DNA of 14,149 nucleotides from Prevotella sp. UBA3757 (GTDB taxonomy: Bacteria > Bacteroidota > Bacteroidia > Bacteroidales > Bacteroidaceae): assembly GCA_002371715.1 (NCBI GenBank), contig DFGF01000044.1:4713-18861 (forward strand), in the 5' to 3' direction. Shown one piece after another: positions 1 to 10,000 of the stretch. A program made the position numbers and the translations under genes. The first letter of the stretch is position 1, and each line of letters starts with the position of its first letter. The notes beneath the pieces were generated by a model. The model was not told the DNA's origin, made no database searches, and worked only from the letters and a program-made list of their open reading frames with translations.

Positions 1-876
1 GCCCGGCTGAAAACTGAAGCCATCGCAAAGGCCCACGATGCCGACCTCATCATCTACGTCGGCGGTCTGAACAAGAACCACCGCCAGGACTGCGAGAACG
101 GCGACCGCGAGGGCTACGACCTCTCCTTCGGCCAAAACGAGCTCATCGGTGAGCTGGCCCGCATACAGCCCAACACCGTCGTTGTCATGTTTGGCGGCAA
201 CCCATACGCCATGCCGTGGCTTAACGAGGTTCCCGCCCTCCTGCACTGCTGGTATTTGGGCAGCGAGGCCGGCACGTCCCTTGTGCGCGTGCTGACCGGA
301 CAGGTCACCCCCAGCGGCAAGCTGCCCGTCACCTTTGCCCGCCGCTATGAGGACTATCCCTACGTCAAGTTCGGTACCGAAGCCTACCCCGGCATCAAGA
401 CCGGCCACGACGGCCCCACCACGCCGCGCAGCGTCGTCAGCTACAAGGAAGACCTTTTCGTGGGCTATCGCGGCTTCGAGCAATCCAAGACGCAGCCCCT
501 GTTCCCCTTCGGCTTCGGACTGAGCTACACCACCTTCCAGTACGGCAAACCAGCCGTCACCACCGAGGGCAACGGCTGGCGCATCACCGTCGACGTCACC
601 AACAGCGGCCAGCGCGAGGGCAAGGAGACCGTACAGCTCTATACCGGCCCGGCCAAGGTGCGCAAGGACCGCCCCGCCAAGGAACTGAAGGACTTCGTCA
701 AGGTCAACCTGAAACCTGGCGAGACCAAGACCGTCACCTTCCACGTCAAGCCCGACCGACTGGCCATATGGGACGAAACCTCCCATGTCTGGCTCGTGCC
801 CCACGACAAGATGAAGGCCTACGTCTGCGCCTCGTCGGCCGACGTGCGCGGCACCGTGGTACTATCGCCCCGGTAA
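1..876 (+). CDS. Glycoside hydrolase family 3 (beta-glucosidase/xylosidase type), C-terminal part only
   Basis: The reading frame is open from base 1, so the 5' end lies outside the window; 291 residues are visible. The fragment covers the end of the GH3 C-terminal alpha/beta sandwich: a 'DADLIIYVGGLN' strand-loop (13-24), an acidic loop CENGDREGYDLSFGQ (31-45) where this family normally carries its acid/base glutamate, 'NTVVVMFGGNPYAMPW' and then PSGKLPVTF (about 104-112). After 'PFGFGLSYTTF' (about 169) comes a fibronectin-III-like domain with the family hallmark GKETVQLYTG (about 207). GH3 enzymes remove terminal beta-linked sugars and in Bacteroidales usually act in the periplasm on oligosaccharides. 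The aspartate nucleophile domain and any signal peptide are off-window. Which beta-linkage is cut cannot be told from this fragment. Family assignment is firm; substrate is not. Confidence 0.93.
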   Translation, partial: ARLKTEAIAKAHDADLIIYVGGLNKNHRQDCENGDREGYDLSFGQNELIGELARIQPNTVVVMFGGNPYAMPWLNEVPALLHCWYLGSEAGTSLVRVLTGQVTPSGKLPVTFARRYEDYPYVKFGTEAYPGIKTGHDGPTTPRSVVSYKEDLFVGYRGFEQSKTQPLFPFGFGLSYTTFQYGKPAVTTEGNGWRITVDVTNSGQREGKETVQLYTGPAKVRKDRPAKELKDFVKVNLKPGETKTVTFHVKPDRLAIWDETSHVWLVPHDKMKAYVCASSADVRGTVVLSPR

Positions 877-966
877 TCCGCCACCAGCTCATGATACGTT
901 TGTGGAAACCTGTGACGATTTCATACTGATACACAAAGTGCATTCCTGTTACCCCCATTTTAAGTT

Positions 967-1011
967 TCCAGTTGGAAAAAAATAATTTTCCAACTGGATT
1001 CTTACTTTTTT
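967..1011 (+). terminator. Intrinsic terminator after the GH3 gene
   Basis: Perfect 13-bp arms lie at 967-979 and 986-998 (TCCAGTTGGAAAA and its complement) around a 6-nt loop, 90 nt after the GH3 stop. They are followed by an interrupted T-rich run ending in T6 at 1006-1011. A third copy of the arm start (TCCAGTTGA, 1011-1019) follows immediately and could compete for the 3' arm. The downstream gene starts from its own promoter, so this most simply ends the GH3 transcript. Confidence 0.75.
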
Positions 1012-1173
1012 CCAGTTGACCCTACTTTTTCATGAAAGCGATGGACATGCCGTGGGGAAGGGCACTTGGCAGGCTCAAGAAAACTGTTAGGTTGCTAAAT
1101 ATTAGCGGGAGATACGGGAAATGCAAGTTTTTATGGCCTGTCGCCGCTTTCTTCGAAAATTCTTTGTGAAAAA

Positions 1174-1205
1174 TTTGTAGGGTTCAAAAATTCTTCATAT
1201 CTTTG
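1174..1205 (+). promoter_or_regulatory. Consensus Bacteroidetes promoter for the LRR/adhesin operon
   Basis: TTTG at 1174-1177 (-33 element) is separated by 20 bp from TATCTTTG at 1198-1205, which is a full match to the TAnnTTTG -7 element of the Bacteroidetes primary sigma factor. Transcription would begin near 1212, about 345 nt before the first start codon, giving an unusually long leader. A short dyad GCTAA-ATA-TTAGC sits at 1094-1106, about 70 bp upstream, and could be an operator, though nothing confirms that. The exact match and correct spacing make this the most confident regulatory call in the window. Confidence 0.85.
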
Positions 1206-1211
1206 CACACG

Positions 1212-1555
1212 ACTCTGGTTAGTCCGCAAGGGCTGGTGGGGTCAGAACATTGTGGTAATAGGACGTTTACGAACGTTATCTTCGAGGTTCCAAATCTCGC
1301 AAATTTGACTCTCTACGAAGGAAACGCAACCGTGACGTCCGCGTTGGGTGTATTGTACTCAGTCCAGACCTTATTGTATGGATAAGGATTTGGTTCTTAT
1401 ACAATATCTCACGACGTGGGCTAACTCGAGTTGCTTATTCTTAGAGAGAGGCAATGCGAGAGCCTGGGACCTGGGATAAGCGAGAAGTAGAGAACTCCCA
1501 CGTCTTTCGCGTTTCTATGGGGCGCGGCCAATTATTAACATAAACTATAACAAGT
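1212..1555 (+). promoter_or_regulatory. Long structured 5' leader RNA (candidate cis-regulatory RNA or ncRNA)
   Basis: This stretch lies between the predicted transcription start and the LRR start codon and has no convincing ORF. It is rich in complementary segments. AGTCC-GCAA-GGGCT (1221-1234) is capped by a GNRA-type loop and closed by GACTC/GGGTC (1211-1215/1239-1243). ACGTT-TACG-AACGT spans 1263-1276. AACGC (1323-1327) pairs with GCGTT (1341-1345). ATTGT+ATAAG (1373-1386, 4-nt bulge) pairs with CTTATACAAT (1396-1405). A longer-range helix GACGTGGG (1413-1420)/CCCACGTC (1497-1504) encloses TTGCTTAT (1431-1438)/ATAAGCGA (1476-1483), with AGGC/GCCT (1449-1452/1462-1465) inside. CTCTCTA (1309-1315) matches TAGAGAG (1442-1448), a possible pseudoknot. 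I recognise no riboswitch class: the TPP, cobalamin, glycine and c-di-GMP-I core motifs are absent. There is no terminator-like hairpin with a T-tract before the gene. Function is unknown. Confidence 0.5.
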
Positions 1556-4057
1556 ATGAAGAAACTATTATTAATGCTACTGATGAGCCTGCCGCTGGCG
1601 ATGACGGCGCAGACTACCGACCACAAAGAGACTCTTAACATCCACGTCACGACACCCGGCACTTTGGGTGACCTCGTACTCGCCCAGACCGAGAACTTCA
1701 GCGACGTCAAGTACTTCACCCTCAGCGGCCGCCTCAACGACGACGACTTCTACACGCTGTCCAACCGCATGACCAGCATTGTGACCCTCGACATAGGCAA
1801 CCTTGACAACGAGACCATGCCGGAAAAGAGCTTCTACGAACACGACGCGCTGACGTCCATCGTGCTCCCCAAGAAGATGCTGGTCATCAGCAAAGACATG
1901 TTCTTCCGTTGCGACAACCTGAGCAACATCACCTTCCCGCCCAACCTTCGGAAGATTGACAGGAGTGCCTTCAATGACTGCATAGCCCTCACAAGCCTTG
2001 TACTGCCCGAGACGGTTGACACGCTTGAAGACAATTCGCTTCAGGGCTGCAAAAATGTTACTTCCATTAAACTGCCAGCCCGCATGAAGCATTGGGGCGA
2101 CGAGGTGTTCTATGGCTGGGAGAAGCTGACCAGCATCACAATCCCAGAGGGCATTACAGAGATTCGCCGCTACACCTTCTATAGCTGCAATGCGCTCACC
2201 AGCATCGTCGTTCCCTCCTGGGTAACAGTCATTGGCGACTATGCCTTCCATTATTGCAGGAATCTGAAAAATGTCAGCCTGCCCGAAGGACTGATAGATA
2301 TCGAAGGGGAAGCATTCTCCTGGTGTAGTGCCCTCACCGAGATTGATCTACCCTCCACGTTGCGTCGTGTCACCACAGCCTTCTATTGTTGTAAGAACTT
2401 GAAGACCATCCGCTGCCACGCCATCAATCCCCCCTCTGCCTCTACCTACTATCGTGACGGTTTGAGTCTCTCGGACTCTGCCACCATTTACGTGCCAGCC
2501 ATCAGTCTCACTACTTACAAGCAGACCAAGGCTTGGGACAGCCATCCCATCCTGCCGCTCGAGGGCATGCCCGCCGGGCTTTCCTTCTTCAGCGACATGA
2601 CACTGAACTTGCCTGCCACCCTTCCCGCTGACTATAAGCCCAACATGCTGTTAGGCATGAACTATGACACTAACGGTGCTTACGATAATAACGGTTGGAA
2701 TAAAAGGTACTATTATTACCCCGCTGTCACCGTCAATGGCAACACCACGCTTTCGCTCAGCAACTTCCACGCCGAGGGTGACGCAAGTCTTTCTGAGGGC
2801 TACAACAGTAATGACTACTACTATATCCCCAAGCTTTATAGTTGCCTCATCAACAACGCCCCTATCCGTGCCGACAAGGTGTCGATAAGCAGGAAAGTGA
2901 ATTACTATGCCAACTATGGTGGTTATTGGCAATTCTTTGCACTGCCTTTCAATGCCCGCGTCTCAGAGATAGAACTGAGCCTGAGCAGCGACTTCGTCAT
3001 TTACGAATACTCTGGTGCCAAGCGCGCCGCCTCTGAGTTCAACGACACGTGGGTACGTGTCCCTAACGACGGCATTCTGCTGGCTGGCAAGGGCTATATC
3101 ATGAAATGCTCGAACACACATGAGGTGGCCACGTTCTATGCCATTGACGACAATCACAAGAATGACATCTTCCGTCATACTGAGGCCAATGTGCAGTTAG
3201 AGGAATACCTTTCCGAATACGCCCACAACCGCTCGTGGAACTTCATCGGCTGTCCCTATTACTGCTACTACGACACGCGACTCCTACAGTATGACGCACC
3301 TTTCGTTGTGTGGAACAAGTTCGATCGCCAGTATGAGACCTATACGCCATACGATGACAACTATATATTGGAGCCTGGCGAGGGTTTCTTCCTTCAGCGT
3401 CCTATCGACAAGGCTTCCGTGCTATTCCCCTTGGAGGGCCGTCAAGGCGACAAGAATGTAGTGGAACGCTCTACGACACCAGCGCCATCACGACGTGCTG
3501 CTGTCGACCGCACCGTTTTCAACCTGACACTGAACGGCGATGAGGGTATGACCGACCGCACCCGCTTCGTGCTGAGCCCGCAAGCCACCGCCGGCTACGA
3601 TGACGGTTGTGATGCCACCAAGTTCATAAGCCTCGATCCGCAAGTGCCCCAGCTCTACACCATAGAGAACGGAGAGCGCTATAGCATCAACGAGCGTCCT
3701 ATTGGCGACGGCATCATCCACCTCGGCCTGACACTCGCCGCCAAGGGCACCTATACCCTGACCATGAATGCCCCGAAGGGCGGCAACTGGCAGCAGGAGC
3801 CTATCACCCTCACGGACCATCTCACTGGCCAGCGCACTGTGCTCACCACCGATAGCTATACCTTCACCGCTGAGTCGGGTACGCATAACGACCGCTTCAC
3901 TCTCGAAGTCGGCAATATGACAGGTATAAGTGAAAAGGTAACAGTGAATAGTGAAGAATTTGCTACCGCATCTGTCTATAACCTCAACGGTCAGCGAGTC
4001 ATGAACGCTACAAAGGGTATATATATAATAGGTGGAAAGAAACACGTGGTGAAATAA
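1556..4057 (+). CDS. BspA-like leucine-rich-repeat surface protein with C-terminal sorting-like tail
   Basis: The 833-aa product begins with a signal peptide (MKK then a Leu/Met-rich core, likely cleaved after MTA at 18). About eight BspA/TpLRR repeats of about 23 residues follow (about 96-285), with the pattern 'LTSI.LP..v..I...aF..C..'. They end in the usual cap 'INPPSAS ... ATIYVPAISLTTYKQTKAWDSHPILPL' (about 289-337). Residues about 340-640 are beta-rich, Tyr/Trp/Asn-rich and not recognised; they include WQFFALPFNARVSEIE and GEGFFLQRP, a style of module I associate with Prevotella exported proteins. The C-terminus (VYNLNGQRV ... KGIYIIGGKKHVVK) resembles tails of type IX-secreted Bacteroidetes proteins, but the classical T9SS type A domain cannot be confirmed by eye. 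BspA-family LRRs are known from adhesins that bind host proteins or other bacteria; that role is inferred here. The start follows an A/T-rich leader (ATAACAAGT). It is first in a two-gene operon. Confidence 0.88.
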   Translation: MKKLLLMLLMSLPLAMTAQTTDHKETLNIHVTTPGTLGDLVLAQTENFSDVKYFTLSGRLNDDDFYTLSNRMTSIVTLDIGNLDNETMPEKSFYEHDALTSIVLPKKMLVISKDMFFRCDNLSNITFPPNLRKIDRSAFNDCIALTSLVLPETVDTLEDNSLQGCKNVTSIKLPARMKHWGDEVFYGWEKLTSITIPEGITEIRRYTFYSCNALTSIVVPSWVTVIGDYAFHYCRNLKNVSLPEGLIDIEGEAFSWCSALTEIDLPSTLRRVTTAFYCCKNLKTIRCHAINPPSASTYYRDGLSLSDSATIYVPAISLTTYKQTKAWDSHPILPLEGMPAGLSFFSDMTLNLPATLPADYKPNMLLGMNYDTNGAYDNNGWNKRYYYYPAVTVNGNTTLSLSNFHAEGDASLSEGYNSNDYYYIPKLYSCLINNAPIRADKVSISRKVNYYANYGGYWQFFALPFNARVSEIELSLSSDFVIYEYSGAKRAASEFNDTWVRVPNDGILLAGKGYIMKCSNTHEVATFYAIDDNHKNDIFRHTEANVQLEEYLSEYAHNRSWNFIGCPYYCYYDTRLLQYDAPFVVWNKFDRQYETYTPYDDNYILEPGEGFFLQRPIDKASVLFPLEGRQGDKNVVERSTTPAPSRRAAVDRTVFNLTLNGDEGMTDRTRFVLSPQATAGYDDGCDATKFISLDPQVPQLYTIENGERYSINERPIGDGIIHLGLTLAAKGTYTLTMNAPKGGNWQQEPITLTDHLTGQRTVLTTDSYTFTAESGTHNDRFTLEVGNMTGISEKVTVNSEEFATASVYNLNGQRVMNATKGIYIIGGKKHVVK

Positions 4058-4093
4058 CGACCACGGATTAAAGGAATTTAATATTGAACGCTT

Positions 4094-7000
4094 ATGAAAC
4101 GATATATATTAATATTGTTCGTACTGGTAGTGACAGCCTTGACAGGCTGGGCCGAAGCCGCTCCTACCTATACGCTCACGGTGAGCGTGAACAACGAACA
4201 AGGCGCCAAGCCCAACGGCAGCGGTCAGTATGAGGCCGGCCAGAAGGTATATGTCTACGTGAACGTCAGCAGCGACTACGAGCTGGTGAAGTGGACGGAA
4301 GACGGCAAAGACATCGATACAGACGTCACAAAGACGGGCTTCCAGTATGTGATGCCCGACCACGACGTAGAACTGACGGCCTACGTCAATTACGCCCCCA
4401 AGACGCCGGGCGACCCCAGCATAGACCGCCATATTTATCACACCCTCACCGTGGTCACCCAACCAGCTAACGCTCGCGTCAATACGGACACCTACCACTT
4501 AGAGGTGGGAAAGAAGCAGACACTGGGCTATCCTACCCCTGCCGACTACCGTTTTCTGGGCTGGTATCTCAATGGAGAGCTCGTCGCCGAACCTGGCAAC
4601 TATGAGTTCACCATGCCCGACCACGATATCACCCTTGAGCGCCGCTATGTCTATGACCCCACCGTGCCCGCCAACCCGGGAGCCAATACGTGGTATCTGA
4701 TAGACGACGGCACCGTGGAACTGATTATCGATGACTTCCAGCCCGGCGGTGTCTCTGCTGCTGTGGAAAAGGCGCAGCGCTTACATAAGTTCGACTACGA
4801 CAATGTGACCAGCCTCATCGTGAAGGGCAAGGTGTACGAGACCGACTTCAGCTCAATCTATCGTTTGGGAAACCTGCTGAATGTAGATTTCACCCGTACC
4901 GATCTGGAGCATGTCAGAGACCATAGCTGGAACAAAACGGGGCTCACGACCGTAAAGTTGCCGTCATCGGTGAAAAAGATTGACTCCTATGCATTCTCTA
5001 ATTGTCTCAATCTGAAGAATGTTGTCTGCTTAGCCCTGACACCACCAGAAGTGAACTCAACTGCTTTCTATGGTAATCATGAGGGCGCCTTTCTCTATGT
5101 GCCTGCCGCATCGGTAGAGCTTTATCAGGAGGCAGCTGTATGGAAGGACTTCATCATCTATCCCCTTACCGACGAGTTGGCCAGCCTGAACGTCACCCTG
5201 CCGCTGGCTTGTGCCGACGGACGTTGCAAGGATATGCGCTTAGAGGTGGTGAACGCCAAGAGCGGCGTGCGCCAGAAGTATATCATTACTGACCGCATGA
5301 CCTATACCTACGACTTGGTGTACGACTGCATCTATCACGTCCGTCTCGTCAGCCAGAAGGGTGAAATCCTTAGTCAGGTGGAGAATATCAATCTGGGACA
5401 CAATACGATTGACGTCACCCTACCTGACTTGAAGCCACTCTATGACGTGGCACTCCAAGTTGTGCAGAACAACGGCACCGACGTTACCGACGAGGTGACG
5501 GCCAAGTGGTACGATGCCAACAGTAACTACGTTGCCTCTGGCCAGCAACTGACACAGCTCACCGAAGGCTATCAAATCGCTGTCGATGTCACCCTGCCAG
5601 AAGCCTTGGCACGGGTATGCCAGCTGCCGCAGCGCGTGGAATATACAGTAACAGACAAAGACAACAACATCATCGTCAACCTACAGCCCTTGGCACAGAA
5701 GACGCTGGCCGCCCTCGTGGTGAACGACGACGGTGGCGCCTACCTCAACAATGCCTGGGTGCAGGTCACACAGACCGTGAATGGCCGCTACAACCATAAT
5801 GCTTCGGGGACTACCGACAGCTATGGTGTCAAAGAACTGACGCTCTACAGCGACGTGCCTGCCACTCTGACAGTCTCGCTCGATGGTTACTATACCGAAA
5901 GCGTTAACATCGACAACATTGCCGACTTGGAGGCACTGCCCACGATGCGTCTGAAACCCTTCAAAGGTACTACTATAGCCTTGCTGATGAACGGTTATGA
6001 TGACTACAAGGATCTCACAGTCAGCATCTATGACAACACGAAGGAGGCCGCCGTCAGCGATGCCCGTCTGCAATATCCTTACTTGGTGCTGCCTGAGAAT
6101 GTTGATGAGAGCGACGTATTGGCCATCACCGCCCATAGTCTTGCCGGTCGCTTTGTGGACGTAACGCAGACCATGACCGTCAGCGACCTCAAGGTGGCCT
6201 TCGACATCGTAGCCAATGGCAGCTTGGAGGCTATTTACCAAAACAATCAGAACGGCACCGTACGAGCAATAATCTATAATGGCAATGGTCACTTAGTGGA
6301 TGCCAAAGCGTGCGAGAGTCACAAGGCTACCTTCAGCTATCTGCCTACAGGCAGCTATACCGTAGTAATGATGGGTAGCAGCCAACTCTTTGAAGGCATC
6401 AGCAACCTCAGTGACCTCGGTCGGTTGGGACTGACGGAGAAGAATGACTATGTGAAGCAAACCGTCAGCGTGCAGCAGGGCGAGACCTCTGTGGCCGACT
6501 TTGCCTCAGTGCCTTTGTTTGTGGAGGGTAAGTTCTCATATATCAGCAATATTGCATCGTACATCTGCACGTCAGCTAATCCCCGCAACGGCTATGCTGC
6601 CACCTTCCGTGCCGCCATCGACTTCAAGGAGAACTACCGCGAAGACATTAGCAACCTGCGTCTGGTAGTAGACTATGACGACAGGACGGAGTTCGTGAAG
6701 GGCTCGGTGGTGCTCAACACCAAGTTGCACGATTATGCACAGGGTGAGCAGAGCGTGGAAATCGACGGCCTGGCAAATGGCGACGAAGTGAAGTTCTGCC
6801 TGATGCCCGTTGAAGACGGTCTGATGACCACGACGGCCTACGTGGAGTTCGACTACAATGGCCAGCACCTGCGCCAGCCATTAGGGACGGTCAAGGCAGA
6901 GGTAAGCAGCGTAGTGCTTGTCATACCAGAGGTGACACCGCAGCCAGAGTTGAACATCAACCTGAAGAACATTCCCTATGGCAAATACGATAAGGTGGAG

Positions 7001-10000
7001 TTCTACGATAACGGCGTGCTGATTGGTACGATTCCCGACCTGTCATCAACGGCTTCTTATTATGTTGTTACTAATTATAACGGAGGCTATTCTGCGAAGG
7101 GTAACAGGGCTACACTTCGCTGCAAATTGCATGACCCCTACTATTATTCCTATCACAACATTCAGGCCAGACTGACCGATACGGACGGCAAACTGCTGCT
7201 GACGGAGACCAAGACGGTTCAATATGACCCGTTCGCCGCCGTATTGTCCGACATGGGAGTGTATTGTTCTGACAACAAGAATGGCCTCAATATGGGAACC
7301 ATTTCACGTTCGAACTCGGGAAAAAGGATCTATTGCGGACGTCCCAAATGGTCAAATGGTGATGGTTATGTTAACCTGACCTATTATGGTCACTTCCTGC
7401 ACAACGACTACATGCCTAATTTGGTGAAGAATGTCAAACTGACCAAATTTATATCAAATGACAAAACGCAGTCATGGTATATGGGATTATGGGGTGACTT
7501 GCCAAATGAAAATCTCTCACTTCATGATGACATAGCCTACGACTTTCGTTATCTGCAATATGGTGAAAAGCTTAACAACGACCGTAAGGTATTCCTGTCA
7601 GGAGAAAGCTGCCGTTTAGACCGTACACCCAGAAATATGACAATCACTTTTGAGTACAACGAAGACTTCGAAAGACAAGAAGACGTGGCGAACAACAATC
7701 GCTTCGTGAAGGGGATGAAGGCCGCGATGGCAGAGCAGAATAAACTGATTAAGCAGTTTAGATCCGTAACACAAGAAATGAATGCAGAGCTGGCAAAGAG
7801 TGAACCCAACAGAAATTACTTTAAGACGTTGGCTGATAAATCCAAAGAAATCATCAAGAAGTTGACAGGCGTCGAAGAACCTGCTATTACGGAAGAGCAG
7901 AAACAGTTGATAGACAAATTAATGACTGAATCTACCCCAGATGCAGAACGCGAAGAGATATGGAATAAATTGTTCCCGGACTTGACGCAGACCAAGGAAT
8001 ATTCAGAGTTATTGCAGTGGAATCAGGATATGATGACATCCAACCTATACATCCCGCCATACGAGATAAGAGAAGGTATCTGGACGCCATCCTTCACCTA
8101 TATTGTCGGCAACCCCGTTACAGGCAACATCCTTGAAGATATGAGCGATGGCAACTGGCATCTTGACAAGAGCCAAATTGACTATAATGTTTTCAAATAT
8201 GTGTTTGTCAATGACAAGGGTGGTGACCGCTTCATTATTGACTACAGCGATCATGTGTCTCCTAACGGTGTCGTTAGCCAAGCCGGCAGAAGACGTGCTG
8301 GTAGTCCTTCTGCTGGGGATTATTTTCAAAGTATGATGGAGGCTGCAGGTGTAGATATAGCAAGTTGGGGACTTGGCCATTTTACAGAAAAAGGTGTTTC
8401 TTCGTTCTTAACCAGAAACGTTGCTAATCAACTAAATGTTGCCAATTCTATTTATGAAGTAAGCTTAAACACTTATCTTAGTAAGCCCAATACGAAATGG
8501 ACGGGAAAAATGCTTGATGATGCTGCAGTAAATTTGGTTAAGACTCAAGAGGCAGCGGCAAACACCGAATTAATTGCCAAAAATGCCAAGAATGCAGGTT
8601 CTGTCGTGAGCGTAGTAGCAACGATTGGTATCGTAGCTTATAATAGCAATAAAGGTTGGAAAGAAAAATCTAAGAATAATGCAAAATGGGATCAGCTCAT
8701 TAACTTTGTAGAGAATAACTGCGGTAATGACAAGGATCTTTTAGACATCCTGAAGCAAAACAAAGAGAATGAGGATGACCACGATTTCTGGAATAATATT
8801 TATGGTAGTACTGCAACAGCTACGGCAAGTTGTCTTATTTCACTTTTAGTTCCAAAAGCAGGTGATGTTACTGCTCTTGCAATGGGCGGAGTCGATGTGG
8901 CACTAGCAAAGAATGATGTAGATATGAAAGCAGAATTCAAGTCTTTGTATGATAGTAGTGTAAGAGCCATCTCCATGACGAAAGGCTGTGAACACATAAT
9001 AGGTTGCTTGCCCACTAACGATGACTTCACGGTTCAAACGCTGACCGACCCCTCAGGCTATGTCTACGAGGCCGTGCCGTCGAACCGCATTGAAGGTGCA
9101 ACTGCTAGCTGCTACTATAAGGACAGCATTCAGAATGAATATGGCGACTGGGAAGTGAAAGAGGTGCTTTGGGATGCTGAGAACTATGAGAATCAGGTGA
9201 ACCCGCAGATTACCAACATCGAAGGCCGTTACGGATGGGACGTGCCACAGGGTTGGTGGCAGGTGCGCTACCAGAAGGACGGCTACGAACCTGCTCGCTC
9301 GGAATGGCTGCCCGTACCTCCACCACAGTTAGAGGTGAACATCCCGATGATACAGCGCTCAGTACCTGAGATATCAATGGCCCACGTCTATCAGGACGGC
9401 ATCGAACTGCTGTTCAGCAAGTATATGCAGCCCGAGACGCTGACACCCGAACAGCTGAAGGTGAAGGTGGTACGCGGTGGCAAAGAGACGCTACTCAGCG
9501 ACGTCAAGGTGGAACTGCTGAACGAGGAGGCTGAAGCCAAGAACTCTGCCACGACCTTCGCCAGCTACCTGAAGCTGACATCAGAGACAGGATGGGAAGA
9601 TGCCGACGAGGTGATGCTCATCGTAGACCGTCGTGTCAAGAGCTACTGCGGCGTACCCATGCAGGAAGACTATATGCAGCGCTTAGACGTGGAGATGCGC
9701 ATCGAGAAGATTGAGGCAGAACAGCAGCTGCAGATGGCCGTAGACGAGAGTCGGGAACTGAACATTGCCGTGGTGCCCGCTGAGGCTGGTGCAGGCAAGA
9801 CGCTGCGCCTGACGCCGTCGTTTGCCGAAATGATGGAACTGAGTGCCGACGAGGTGGTGCTCGATGCCGATGGTAAGGCCACCGTCAGCGTGACGGGTAA
9901 GGCCATAGGCTCAACGAGCGTGACGCTCACCATCGACGGCGAACAGGCTGAAGAGGTGGTGACGGTTGAGGTCTTGGATACCGAAAACCTGTCTGTAAAA

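Noticed and set aside
1203..1385. A 60-codon plus-strand open frame inside the leader
   Set aside because: Its ATG would fall within the -7 element of the promoter, so it could not be translated from that transcript; its composition is not protein-like and the region is better explained as structured RNA.
1212..1540. tmRNA, RNase P RNA or 6S RNA in the leader
   Set aside because: No tRNA-like 5'/3' ends or GATTCGAC for tmRNA, no GAGGAAAGTC-type core for RNase P, and no single long rod with a central bubble as in 6S RNA.
1577..2251. A 224-codon minus-strand open frame opposite the LRR gene
   Set aside because: It mirrors the periodic LRR codons; the plus-strand reading has a signal peptide and regular 23-residue repeats.
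7640..9000. Polymorphic toxin or secretion-system effector module in the giant protein
   Set aside because: The block is internal rather than C-terminal, no toxin motif, PAAR/Rhs repeat or downstream immunity-type gene is visible; only an unassigned helical region can be claimed.
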